A stretch of 64,000 nucleotides of DNA from the NCBI RefSeq assembly GCF_001712795.1, contig NZ_KV757572.1, forward strand, positions 1 to 64,000, read 5' to 3'. The stretch is from Nostoc sp. KVJ20. GTDB taxonomy: Bacteria > Cyanobacteriota > Cyanobacteriia > Cyanobacteriales > Nostocaceae. Positions 17,562 to 27,097 of the stretch are shown piece after piece; positions within the stretch are counted from its first letter, which is position 1, and every line of letters begins with the position of its first letter. The translations under genes and the position numbers were made by a program. The notes under the pieces are model-generated. The model was not told the DNA's origin, ran no database searches, and saw only the letters and a program-made list of their open reading frames with translations.

Positions 17562-20500
17562 CTAATCGCTAAGTATTTTAGTATTATCTAGATTTGAATG
17601 CATTAACTGCTCCACCTCGGCAGCTTTTTCGCTTAAATCAAGCTCTCTGTAGATTTGCAGACTTTCTGTTAAAAACTGGGTAGCAGTTACCTTAGTACCT
17701 GATTTATAATGCTGGGCGCGGCTCAGGTATATTTCGCCCAAGAGTTTACAAGATGAAGCTTCTAGTTTTCGGCGATTGTACTCCTGAAAAACTTGGAGGG
17801 ACTCTTGAGCTAATTCTTCGGCTCGGTCAAGATTTTTTAAGACGCTGACTTCCAGATAGGCACGGGCGATATCAAGAGCTTCATCTGCTCGATTTACTGT
17901 CTGCACCAGTTCGGCAAGATATGTCAAGCCAGTATTATAATATTCTTCAAATTGGGCAATTTGTTCTTGCGGTAACGAGTCTTCAATAGACAACAGGCGT
18001 AGGTGTTCTGACCAGATTAAGCTAAAGATAATGTGGTCGTAAGCAAGATTTTCTTTATAGTCTCCTGTAGTATTTATTTGGATGGCTTGACGGATATTTT
18101 GTTCAGCTTGCGCCAGTAATTCAAAAGCTATTGCTCTATCTGAGGTATTTTTTGCTAACAAGCGTTGACTGTTACCAATTGCTCTATGACATTTAGCTAC
18201 AGCCTCACCTAAATCTAGTTGCTGGTACAAGTTGTAACTGTGCTGAAAATACTCTAACGCCTGCTTATAATTATCCCAGGCTATATAAATTCGTCCTAGC
18301 CAATAATATGCATTAGCTATTTCGGGTTTGTTTTCTAGTGCTTGATGTAGCAAAAGATATTGTTCTTGACATTTAACTGCTTGCTCATATTTACCCCAAT
18401 TAAGGTAGCAATAAGCTAACCAGTCCCATTGACTAGCCACATCTTTTACTTTATCTAATTGCTCGTAAAGGTCACGGCTTTGTTGGAAGTAGGCGATCGC
18501 TTGTTCATATTTCCCCCAAGCTTGATGAATCCAGCCTAGTTGAAAGTAGGCACTAGCTATACTTGGTTCGTCTTCTAAGCATTGATATTGTGCCAAGGAC
18601 TTTTGCTGACACTCAAGTGCTTGTTCATATTTGCCCCATTCCCGATAACAATCAGCTAGCCAGTACCACAAGTTAGCAACATCCTTCTCTTTGCCTAATT
18701 GGTCATAGAGTTCTCGGCTTTGTTGGAAATAGGAGATCGCTTGTTCATATTTGCCCCATGCTTGATATATACGTCCTAGCTGATAATGAGCAAGAGCTAT
18801 TCTGGTTTGGTCATCTAACTGATGGCAAATTGCCAAATCCTTTTCCTGACACTCTACGGCTTCCTGATATTTACCCCAATCACGATAGCAATCAGCTAGC
18901 CGATACCACTGGTTAGCTATATCTTTCTCTTTACCTAATTGCTCAAAGAGGTCACAGCTTTGTTGATAGTAGGCGATCGCTTGTTCATATTTCCCCCAAG
19001 CTTGATGAATCCAGCCTAGTTGAAAGTAGGCACTAGCTATACCTGGTTTGTCTTCTAACTTTTGACGTTGTGCCAAGCACTTTTGCTGACATTCAAATGC
19101 TTGTTCATATTTAACCCATTCTCGGTAGCATCCAGCCAAGTTGTACCACTGACTAGCTACATTTTTGTCTTGACCCAATTGCTCATAGAGGGCACGGCTT
19201 TGTTGGAAATAAGCGATCGCTTGTTCATACTTGCCCCATGCTTGATAGATACGACCTATTTGTCTGTAGGCATCTGCTACATTTGTTTGGTCATCCATTT
19301 GTTGACGGATTGCTAAATCTTTGAGTTCATATTCTAGTGCCGACTCATATTTGTCCCATTCTCGATAGCAACTAGCCAGCCAGTACCACTGGTTTGCTAC
19401 ATTCTTCTCTAAACCCAATTGCTCATAGAGTTCACGGCTTTGTTGATAGTGGGCGATCGCTCGTTCATATTTGCCCCAAGCTTGATAGATGCGACCTAGT
19501 TTATGGTGTGTCGAAGCTACACCTGATTTTTCTTCTAACTTTTGGCGTTTTACCAGGCACTTTTGCAGATACTCAACAGCTTGTTCATATTTGCTCCATT
19601 CGCCGTAGCAATCACCCAACCAATACCACAAGTCAGCCACATCTTTTTCTTTGCTCAATTGCTCATAGAGGTCACAGCTTTGCTGGTAGTGGGTGATAAC
19701 TTGTTCATATTTACCCCAAGTTTGATAAATTCGTCCTAAACGCCAATAGACCAGAGCAATTCCAGGTTGGTCATCCAACTGCTGGCGGATTACCAATTCT
19801 TTTTGCTGAGAGTCTACAGCCTGCTGATATTTACCCCATTCTTGGTAGCAATTACCCAGCCAGTACCATTGGTTTGCTACACCCTTCCCTTGACCCAATT
19901 GCTCATAAAGATCACGGCTTTGTTGGTGGTAGGCGATCGCTTGTTCATACTTACCCCAAGTTTGATAAATTCGTGCTAACCGCCAGTAGGCGAGAGCTAT
20001 TCCAGGTTGGTCATCCAACTGCTGGCTGATTACCAATTCGTTTTGCTGACACTCTAATGCCTGTTGACATTTGCCCCATTCTCGGTAGCAATCACTCAAC
20101 CAGCACCACTGGTTTGCTACATTCTTGTCTTGACCTAATTGCTCATAGAGTTCACGGCTTTGTTGGTGGTAGGTGATCGCTTGTTCATATTTACCCCATA
20201 CTTGATAGATGTGACCTAACCGCCAGTAGACAAGAGCTATTCTAGGTTGCTCGTCCAACTCTTGGCCAATTGCCAATTCTTTTTGCTCGCACTCTAATGC
20301 CTGTTCATATTTTCCCCATTCTCGGTAGCAATCACCTAACCAAGACCATTGGTTTGCTACATTTTCCTCTAAACCCAATTGCTCATAGAGATTGCGGCTT
20401 TGTTGGTGGTAGGCGATCGCTTGTTCATATTTTCCCCATTCTTGATAAGTTTTAGCTATATTCCACAAATCACTTGCTTCATCTTCAGGCTTGCAAAACT

Positions 20501-23495
20501 CTCTGTCTATAGCTAACGCCTGCTGGAAGCATTCTAGTGACTGCTCGTATTTGGTGTGTAAGCGATGACAAATACCGCGATTTCTCCAAAACAGTAGAAA
20601 AGCTGATGGATGAATATATAAGGCTAGTTTTTCAAAGCATTCCTGATAGTAGTCAATTGCTTGCTCAAATTTATCTTGTTCCTGATAACAAGTTGCAATT
20701 GACCAAGCTATATAAGCACTGTACCTGACATTTGGCTGAACATTGATTTCTTCTAGAAGCTCAACAGCTTTTGTATATTTATCTGTACGAATATAAGATA
20801 TTGCGGTAAGTAAATTTAATGCTTTTTGAGAGTCTTGATCGCCATTATAATTTTCCAGACTATTTTCTAAAGCAGGTGTGATTTCTTCACCTAGTTCTTT
20901 AACCAATTCTCTAAGACGACAAAATAGAGTAGGCTCTAGCTGATTAACAATATCAATGGCATAACTAACTAATCCTGCTCCTGATTCACCACAAGCAACA
21001 TAAAGAATAGTGGTCTGTGCTTTTACCCGTATCTCTTCAGTAAGTATTGAGTCATTAACAAATTCTTTTAGTCGTGCCAGAACTTCACCTTTCTGGTTAA
21101 ACAGTTCAATTTGGCGTAACAGCCTTAACAGTTGTTTAGTTGTATCATCCTGAAAGTCTGTATCTAAACCAAGATAAGTAATAACTAATTTTTGAATTAG
21201 CTTTTTGCGACGACTACTATTGACCTCAACTTGAGTTAAAACCTCACCAGCAAATAATAAATCTTTCAACCGTAATTCCGACTGCTTACAGTTAGTAGTT
21301 GATTCTTCTTGCAAATCTGACCAGATGATAATTGCATCCTGCGAAGATACATTTTTTATTTTTAACTTCGCACCTTTAATTACAGGTTCATAAGCCTCAA
21401 GATTACTGAAAAGCTGCTCAACTAGCTTATTAACCTGTTTAGGAGAATAAATTCCGTAATAACCTAAAGCCAGTAAAATTGGCTCATTCCAACGCGGTTC
21501 ATGCAAATGTTTACGGATAATTGCTAAAATATCGCTTACTTCATTGTCAGCAATATAACGTGCAGCAAAATACTCCTCAAACGTCAGGTGCATAAAGCCG
21601 TAGACTCCAGGCGCACGTTCCACAAATAGACCTGTGGTTTCCCGCACTTTTCGTAAAAACTCCTGCACGGCTTGGCGTACTGAGTCTGATTCTAAGTCAG
21701 TATCATTTAGTTCTGCTAGCTTTGCTGCTAACTGTTGTTCAACTTCTGCCTCAGTGACTAAACCAGAAGGCTTTTCCTCATGCATCCAGTAAGCCAGTGG
21801 TGCTAAAAATGCAACTACTTCATTTTGGTTCAGCAGCACTTTCGGAGCATCTGGCAACTTCTTCCCTAGCTGCCAATCTTCGGTCAAGGTTTGCACTGCC
21901 AATTCATAAAGTTTCACCCGGCGGTTAGGTAGGCGCTCACCATTGCGGTGAATCAGTGCCAAAATTGTCAACAGTAGAGGGTTCGCTGTCAAGCGCTTTA
22001 CACCCTCATTGTCTTTAATTGCCTCTAAAATCTTCCTTGCTTGGTCATCTCCTGCTCTTTGCCATTGCGCCTCACTAGCTTCTGGCTGCTGCGCTCGTTC
22101 TATGGCTAAACACCAGCGTTGCAGGAATTTTTCTACCTGTTCGTCACCCATATCTTCGATAGTGAACTCAGCAAAACGGCTGCTCAGTTTCACATCGCGG
22201 TAACCAGCTATCCGACTGGTAATGACAAACTTATTATTAGAGAAAGCATTGACAAACTGATCAATTCTTTCCACAATCAGCCTGCGGCTTTCTTGTTCAA
22301 ATACCTCATCTAGCCCATCCAGCAGTATCAAGCACTGCCCTTGGTACATTTTTTCTAATAGTAGCGCCGCCATCTCTGTTCCCGCTTCCACTTCATCTTG
22401 AAAGTAAGCTTCCCACTGACGGTAGAATTGGCGCAGATAGTCGAGCAGGCTTAACTGTGGTTCTTGTTGAAGTCGTTCTGCATAATCGGCAATACGAAAG
22501 AAAATTGGCAACAGAGCTTTACCCAATTCTTCTTGGGGTTCGCCACCAATTACTGTTTCATTGCCGTCACGTTTCGCCGTGGCAAAATGTAGCGCTAGAT
22601 AACGCAGTAACGTTGTCTTTCCCGCCCCTGGAGCGCCGAGAATTACGCAGTATTGATTCTCCCGCACTGCATGAGATAAATCAATTCTTTGTGTTACTGT
22701 TTTAGTGCTAGTAGTGGATATTGAACTTAGTAAAACTGGTTCGTAATAAGAAGGTTCGTCTAAATCGTAGAGGCCAGAGATGCCCAACCTATGTTCAGCT
22801 TTGCGAAATGTAGTCATCTCTTGGTCTAGTTTCGACGTTTCTGTTATCTGCTGTCGCCTTACTGCTTGTAGTGAAACATAAATTTGATCCAGAAAAATAT
22901 CCACTTGGCGCTGGACTTGCATCACGCCACTGATTTTGAGATAGGAATTTTCAGCTATCAACCACTCCAGATAAGGATAAAACAGAGGATTTACGGGTGG
23001 ACGTGCCTCAAATTTCACCAACTTACCCCGCCAATCCCAGAAATCAGGCGCACGGTTACGAAACTCTTCTAAAAATTCTTCTTTATTCAGCCAAAAAATT
23101 ATGACTAATTCCCGACCAAATAGCGAATCTCTCCCTAAATTCAACTGCTTCATCTCTTGTTTTAGGCGTGATGTTGGCAGTTGATCAATTCCAAACGCCA
23201 TTATCAATTTGCGTTTAGTTTGAGAATTATGCAGCCCAGTTTCATCTAAACTGTAGAGAAAGTTATAGAGTGAGTTATCACTGTAAAAAAAGTTTTGAGG
23301 TTCATGAAAAGTATGATCCCCATCTGACAAAAGTAACTTTATTCCCTCGACTACCGGATGTTGTGGCCCACTCTCCGGTGCAATAGCAAAAATTGTCGTT
23401 GTTCCACTAGATAATTCTAAGAAACTAACTAATTTATTTAGCTCTGTTGCGTCATTTGCACTTAGAGAATAAGTGTTATCTTCGTTAGAAGCCAT
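17562..23495 (-). CDS. NACHT-TPR STAND ATPase, NLR-like
   Basis: 1977 residues. The N-terminal 200 residues match no effector domain I know; they include the segment ELVIIFWLNKEEF...APDFWDWRGK, a pattern I have seen ahead of NTPase modules in bacterial STAND proteins. The NACHT domain follows: Walker A GAPGAGKTTLLRYLA near 292 and Walker B ILLDGLDE near 390, then winged-helix and HEAT-like helices. From about 1010 to 1740 there is an exactly regular 80-residue unit made of two TPRs (core WGKYEQAIAYHQQSR...LYEQLG), then more TPR-like helices. No caspase, TIR or nuclease domain is seen. The AAA gene lies 42 bases upstream on the same strand and is probably co-transcribed. A role in immunity or programmed signalling is inferred from architecture. 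Confidence 0.85.
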   Translation of the reverse strand: MASNEDNTYSLSANDATELNKLVSFLELSSGTTTIFAIAPESGPQHPVVEGIKLLLSDGDHTFHEPQNFFYSDNSLYNFLYSLDETGLHNSQTKRKLIMAFGIDQLPTSRLKQEMKQLNLGRDSLFGRELVIIFWLNKEEFLEEFRNRAPDFWDWRGKLVKFEARPPVNPLFYPYLEWLIAENSYLKISGVMQVQRQVDIFLDQIYVSLQAVRRQQITETSKLDQEMTTFRKAEHRLGISGLYDLDEPSYYEPVLLSSISTTSTKTVTQRIDLSHAVRENQYCVILGAPGAGKTTLLRYLALHFATAKRDGNETVIGGEPQEELGKALLPIFFRIADYAERLQQEPQLSLLDYLRQFYRQWEAYFQDEVEAGTEMAALLLEKMYQGQCLILLDGLDEVFEQESRRLIVERIDQFVNAFSNNKFVITSRIAGYRDVKLSSRFAEFTIEDMGDEQVEKFLQRWCLAIERAQQPEASEAQWQRAGDDQARKILEAIKDNEGVKRLTANPLLLTILALIHRNGERLPNRRVKLYELAVQTLTEDWQLGKKLPDAPKVLLNQNEVVAFLAPLAYWMHEEKPSGLVTEAEVEQQLAAKLAELNDTDLESDSVRQAVQEFLRKVRETTGLFVERAPGVYGFMHLTFEEYFAARYIADNEVSDILAIIRKHLHEPRWNEPILLALGYYGIYSPKQVNKLVEQLFSNLEAYEPVIKGAKLKIKNVSSQDAIIIWSDLQEESTTNCKQSELRLKDLLFAGEVLTQVEVNSSRRKKLIQKLVITYLGLDTDFQDDTTKQLLRLLRQIELFNQKGEVLARLKEFVNDSILTEEIRVKAQTTILYVACGESGAGLVSYAIDIVNQLEPTLFCRLRELVKELGEEITPALENSLENYNGDQDSQKALNLLTAISYIRTDKYTKAVELLEEINVQPNVRYSAYIAWSIATCYQEQDKFEQAIDYYQECFEKLALYIHPSAFLLFWRNRGICHRLHTKYEQSLECFQQALAIDREFCKPEDEASDLWNIAKTYQEWGKYEQAIAYHQQSRNLYEQLGLEENVANQWSWLGDCYREWGKYEQALECEQKELAIGQELDEQPRIALVYWRLGHIYQVWGKYEQAITYHQQSRELYEQLGQDKNVANQWCWLSDCYREWGKCQQALECQQNELVISQQLDDQPGIALAYWRLARIYQTWGKYEQAIAYHQQSRDLYEQLGQGKGVANQWYWLGNCYQEWGKYQQAVDSQQKELVIRQQLDDQPGIALVYWRLGRIYQTWGKYEQVITHYQQSCDLYEQLSKEKDVADLWYWLGDCYGEWSKYEQAVEYLQKCLVKRQKLEEKSGVASTHHKLGRIYQAWGKYERAIAHYQQSRELYEQLGLEKNVANQWYWLASCYREWDKYESALEYELKDLAIRQQMDDQTNVADAYRQIGRIYQAWGKYEQAIAYFQQSRALYEQLGQDKNVASQWYNLAGCYREWVKYEQAFECQQKCLAQRQKLEDKPGIASAYFQLGWIHQAWGKYEQAIAYYQQSCDLFEQLGKEKDIANQWYRLADCYRDWGKYQEAVECQEKDLAICHQLDDQTRIALAHYQLGRIYQAWGKYEQAISYFQQSRELYDQLGKEKDVANLWYWLADCYREWGKYEQALECQQKSLAQYQCLEDEPSIASAYFQLGWIHQAWGKYEQAIAYFQQSRDLYEQLDKVKDVASQWDWLAYCYLNWGKYEQAVKCQEQYLLLHQALENKPEIANAYYWLGRIYIAWDNYKQALEYFQHSYNLYQQLDLGEAVAKCHRAIGNSQRLLAKNTSDRAIAFELLAQAEQNIRQAIQINTTGDYKENLAYDHIIFSLIWSEHLRLLSIEDSLPQEQIAQFEEYYNTGLTYLAELVQTVNRADEALDIARAYLEVSVLKNLDRAEELAQESLQVFQEYNRRKLEASSCKLLGEIYLSRAQHYKSGTKVTATQFLTESLQIYRELDLSEKAAEVEQLMHSNLDNTKILSD
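18240..20460 (-). repeat. 240-bp tandem repeat array (TPR pairs)
   Basis: Nine copies with exactly 240-bp spacing: anchor points at 18481, 18721, 18961, 19201, 19441, 19681, 19921, 20161 and 20401, plus a degenerate tenth near 18241. Six of the nine carry a HIP1 octamer at the same place. Copies 480 bp apart (18481 and 18961 units) are more alike than direct neighbours. There are no indels between units. Confidence 0.9.
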
Positions 23496-23537
23496 TTTTA
23501 TTAATTAATAATTGCTGATTGCGAGAGAAAACAACTA

Positions 23538-24839
23538 TTAAATTTTTGGAGAGTTAGCAGCTTGCCAACGTTGTAAGTCTTCTAATAAAATAGGGTTCAC
23601 ATCAAACCAGGATCTTTTACTGTGATTGTAATAGCCTAATACAAATTTATTTTGCAAAAGCTCATCACAAATCACAAACTGACCTTTGTTAGGCAAACTA
23701 TGTGTATTAGTAGTTAAGCAACCTGTGCGGTGAACTTTATCTAGTTCCGGGAAATGGTAATCACTCAAATTATATTCTCTGCGAACTTCTTGCACAGCCT
23801 CTTTAGCAACATCTAAGTCTACATATATCAAATCTAGCCTTAAAGAAACTTCACAAGCTGTACGAGCCAGTCGCACCAAGTCACGCATCACACCGCCACT
23901 CTTTTCAGAAATTAGTTCTAGCGCATCTGGATTAAATAAACCCTTATAAGCAACACCCAAACTTGCTAAACGCTTATGAATTACACTATTAAGAATGTCT
24001 CTACCAAGTTGATTAGGGATTGTAGTAGGACATAAATTTTCATCACACTCAAATACTGGTGGATTCGTTAAATCTAAGCATTTTTGAAAGCTTTCCATTG
24101 GTTGACGAAAGCTTGGAGAATATCTGAGCGAAATCGGAATCGCATATATAATATGGCAACTTAGCTGAGTCAGCAGTGGACTAGCGAACATTTCCAAGGC
24201 TGTAACTTGATCGTGTCGGTCAAGACCATCTACAATCACCAGTAACTTCTGCTTGTTTCTTTTCTCAGCAGCTTCTATGATGGCGTTAACTCGCTCAATT
24301 ATTTTACTAAGCTGCGGACGAATATTAAGAGTTGTAGTAACTTTGCGAGTTAAACCTTGTTTAAGAATTAGACCTAGTTTTTTGAGAATTTCTGGAAGTT
24401 CAAGACCCGTATTTTCAGCATCTTCATCTTGATAAACTACAGTTTTGAGACTTTCGAGTAAATCATTTAATAAATCGTCTTTTAAACCCCACTCTCGTTG
24501 AATAACTTTTTCAAAAATTTTAATTCCAATTAAGACTACAACTTCAGCATAGCCAATGTTGTACTGGTCGAGAGCAGTTACAGTATCAATCCAAATTACT
24601 GTATACTTACTGTTCAAATGTTGTTCTAATCGCCGCAATTCTGTAGTTTTGCCACCACCCCTGTGACCTGCTAATAAAAATTTAGCTGGGTCGTCTTCCA
24701 TATCCAAGAAAGTGATTAAATTCTCTACAGGACTGTTGGCTCGCTGGACATAAAAATTTTTCAGTTCTTCAGGTGTAGTAAGTGGTTCCTCTGGCTTAAA
24801 AAGCTGATAAGCAGGCTTCCAAAAACTGGTATTACTCAT
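23538..24839 (-). CDS. AAA-type ATPase paired with the NACHT-TPR protein
   Basis: 433 residues. Walker A GHRGGGKTTEL at 58-68 and Walker B LLVIVDGLDRHD near 205, then a helical and winged-helix-like region (SGGVMRDLVRLAR resembles an AAA sensor-2 helix) as in Orc1/Cdc6-like or STAND-associated ATPases. The last 60 residues are a separate segment ending in PILLEDLQRWQ. It lies 42 bases upstream of the NACHT-TPR gene on the same strand, so the two probably form an operon and a complex. The exact job is unknown; acting as a switch or loader for the larger partner is inference. Confidence 0.75.
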   Translation of the reverse strand: MSNTSFWKPAYQLFKPEEPLTTPEELKNFYVQRANSPVENLITFLDMEDDPAKFLLAGHRGGGKTTELRRLEQHLNSKYTVIWIDTVTALDQYNIGYAEVVVLIGIKIFEKVIQREWGLKDDLLNDLLESLKTVVYQDEDAENTGLELPEILKKLGLILKQGLTRKVTTTLNIRPQLSKIIERVNAIIEAAEKRNKQKLLVIVDGLDRHDQVTALEMFASPLLTQLSCHIIYAIPISLRYSPSFRQPMESFQKCLDLTNPPVFECDENLCPTTIPNQLGRDILNSVIHKRLASLGVAYKGLFNPDALELISEKSGGVMRDLVRLARTACEVSLRLDLIYVDLDVAKEAVQEVRREYNLSDYHFPELDKVHRTGCLTTNTHSLPNKGQFVICDELLQNKFVLGYYNHSKRSWFDVNPILLEDLQRWQAANSPKI

Positions 24840-25214
24840 GGTGACAAATTTTAGCTGATCTCAAACGGTGTTTTGACTTACACTCGTTTATCTCAGTATA
24901 ACTGGGTAATTTCCTGCTGTAGATTCCTAGAATCGAAAAACTTTATACTATAGTCCGAAATAATACTCTATGCCACTTTGATTGCACACTAAAAATTGAT
25001 GTGCGATCGCTCGGTTTTACATAACTTGATTAGCCGCGTAGATGCATTGACGTAAAGCAGCTTCCCGTTCGCGTAGCGTCTCCAAAGAATAAGGGTAGCG
25101 ATCGTTGCTAAATATTGTGTCTGTACAAAGATATAAACATTAATAATCCTTAATAGTATTAACTATTAAGGATTGTTAACATGAGCAAAAACTGCTCACA
25201 AACCTGATTGTTCC
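24840..25214. other. Intergenic region with inverted repeats
   Basis: About 375 bases. It contains the promoter side of the AAA gene, a dispersed repeat with GTTCGCGTAGCGTCTCC near 25066-25083, a 13-bp-arm inverted repeat (25145-25174) and a small hairpin (25182-25198). No gene is supported. Confidence 0.5.
25145..25174 (-). terminator. Inverted repeat downstream of the ParM operon
   Basis: Arms AATCCTTAATAGT and ACTATTAAGGATT with a 4-base loop, perfect over 13 bp, about 40 bases past the stop of the RHH gene. A second hairpin (TGAGCA, 5-base loop, TGCTCA; 25182-25198) lies between. It may be a terminator. An operator or centromere-like site for the RHH protein is also possible. Confidence 0.5.
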
Positions 25215-25694
25215 TTAAAAATCATCGAGAAACTGACTAAGGCGACTGATTACGGGGTCAACCTCTTGAGGAGGGGTAGCAACAGTATAAGAAGTATTAT
25301 TTACTACTTCTAATTGAGTTGGAGACGGAACGAACGAGCGATCGTTGACTATGAGCGCCAGTTGTGCAACTTGTTGAGAAAGTTGCAATAGATGATGTTC
25401 CATCGCCTCCAAACGATTAGATCCCTTGGCAAAAAAACGTTCCTCAAGTCCAGCCACTTGACGTTGCAGTTCACCGATTTGTTGATCAATCGGTGTTGTT
25501 ACTGCCGTTTGTGGAGCAGGTTGTACAGATTCCGGTACACATAAAGATTGCCACAAGGCTTCTTTACAGAGATCGCTGAAAGTCTTGTCTGGTTGTTTTT
25601 CCAAATAACTTTCTACTTGCGCTAACAAGCTTTCATCAGCAAGCTCTGGGTTGAACGTGACGGATTTAACTACCTTTTTTGACCATTGGAACAT
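25215..25694 (-). CDS. Probable ribbon-helix-helix partner of ParM (ParR-like)
   Basis: 159 residues. The first 50 fit a ribbon-helix-helix fold: a short strand KSVTFNPEL, a helix DESLLAQVESYLEK, a turn and a helix SDLCKEALWQSL. A coiled-coil stretch follows (GELQRQVAGLEERF...EAMEHHLLQLSQQVAQLAL), then a flexible tail. It starts 5 bases after the stop of the ParM-like gene, with no gap for another promoter. In plasmid type II partition systems an RHH protein (ParR) binds the centromere and the actin filament end. I infer a ParR-like role from the fold and position; no sequence family is recognised. Confidence 0.55.
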   Translation of the reverse strand: MFQWSKKVVKSVTFNPELADESLLAQVESYLEKQPDKTFSDLCKEALWQSLCVPESVQPAPQTAVTTPIDQQIGELQRQVAGLEERFFAKGSNRLEAMEHHLLQLSQQVAQLALIVNDRSFVPSPTQLEVVNNTSYTVATPPQEVDPVISRLSQFLDDF

Positions 25695-25699
25695 CAGTT

Positions 25700-26857
25700 T
25701 TATGCCCTAGCAGCGCGATTGGAGGATAATTGTGCCTCTCCATAAATATACTGCCCCAAAGCATTCGCCTGACGGGAAGGTGCTGCTAAATGAGCATTAA
25801 TCTTTGCTTCCTTGAGCAGACGTTGAACGTCGTCCCAGAAGAACTCACCACCCCCGCCAGTGAGAATCACATCGGTGACGCGTTCTGGCAACCAGGCTAG
25901 CACACGGCTACAGATTTCGCGAGAAAACATCTCTGTGAGGTTGGGAAGAAAATCGTCTAGGTTGGTGGGCTTGCTAGCGCCTTTAGGACGGTAAAAGCGT
26001 TCACCTCTGGGTTTGTTGACAGCGGAAATCAGGGCTAGAGATTGACTATCTGCTCCCTCGATTTCGGCAGACACCAATTCATAAAACTTATTCATCCCGA
26101 AGTCTTCGCTCTTAGAAGCACCTCTGGCAAAACGGAAGTTATCTACCATCAAAAGATCGACGGTTTGGTGTCCAATATCAACGATCGCCACCGATATTTT
26201 TGTAAAATCGGGACTACCAGGGCTTTTCTTCGGTTGAGCTTCAGACCACAGCAAGCTGCCGTAACCTTCTGGCATTACCCATACCTTATTGACGTTCAGC
26301 GACACAGATTCGCCTCGGAAGTTCAACACATGAGGGCCACCTACTTGGCTAATCAACTGTGCTTTTTCCTTTTCAAATTGCTCTAAGGAAAGAAAAGGCA
26401 GACCTAGTACGACTGAGATATCATCTCTGAGTTTGAAGTAGCCAGCACTTGCTAATACTTTTACTAGTGCAGCTTCTACTTTAGATTGGCCAACTCCTAG
26501 ATTCGCTCCAAAATCGGCTGCTAGTTGACCAACAGCATATCCATTTCCTTGATACTCCAGCCACAAATCCATTAAGGGATCAGTGGCTCTGGCTTCAAAA
26601 ACACCACCGCGTACTTGCTCTATTGACATCTGCTTGACGTTGGCAGGTACGAACACCACATTACCAGGTTCACGACTCACACAAGTTTTTGTGGAAGTTC
26701 TGCCTAAGTCAACACTGAGAATGGTTTTTCCCGGAACACCGCCTGTCTTGGGAGGATTATTATTAACAGCATTGATGGGAGTCGATGCTAACGGCTGCCT
26801 ATTCATCGGTATAGCAGCGGCATTGATTGGGGTAGCGGCGGAAGGTTGGTCTGTCAT
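25700..26857 (-). CDS. parM: ParM/StbA-like actin ATPase
   Basis: 385 residues of the actin-like ATPase fold. Seen: phosphate-1 motif ILSVDLGRTSTKT with Asp50, phosphate-2 motif VAIVDIGHQTVDLL near 225, and adenosine motif VILTGGGGEFF near 332. The first 40 residues are a flexible, proline- and alanine-rich leader with a repeated TPINA motif. A good ribosome site (AGGAG) precedes the ATG. ParM forms filaments that push DNA or other cargo apart. It sits among chromosomal genes with a likely RHH partner directly downstream. The cargo is unknown. Confidence 0.8.
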   Translation of the reverse strand: MTDQPSAATPINAAAIPMNRQPLASTPINAVNNNPPKTGGVPGKTILSVDLGRTSTKTCVSREPGNVVFVPANVKQMSIEQVRGGVFEARATDPLMDLWLEYQGNGYAVGQLAADFGANLGVGQSKVEAALVKVLASAGYFKLRDDISVVLGLPFLSLEQFEKEKAQLISQVGGPHVLNFRGESVSLNVNKVWVMPEGYGSLLWSEAQPKKSPGSPDFTKISVAIVDIGHQTVDLLMVDNFRFARGASKSEDFGMNKFYELVSAEIEGADSQSLALISAVNKPRGERFYRPKGASKPTNLDDFLPNLTEMFSREICSRVLAWLPERVTDVILTGGGGEFFWDDVQRLLKEAKINAHLAAPSRQANALGQYIYGEAQLSSNRAARA

Positions 26858-27097
26858 GAAAGCTCCTAGTTCAAATTTAACTGTAAAAAGTTGTCATGCT
26901 CATCTTACAAAAATGCGAGCAACCAGAAATTCTAGGTTGCGTCAAGTGTAGCTAGAAATACGTCAAAAATGAATTCCGGCGATATCTCCGATAAGCTCAT
27001 GCATTCGCACATCTAGTATTATTTGGCATAGTGTAGGCGAATTTTGGTCAGATGTAACCCCTGCTTTCACTGCTTTCAAACCAAAAGCGTCCGTGTT

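Noticed and set aside
18240..20460. Regular repeats that might be read as a CRISPR array
   Set aside because: The period is 240 bp, the repeats are continuous without unique spacers, and they are in frame with a TPR protein.
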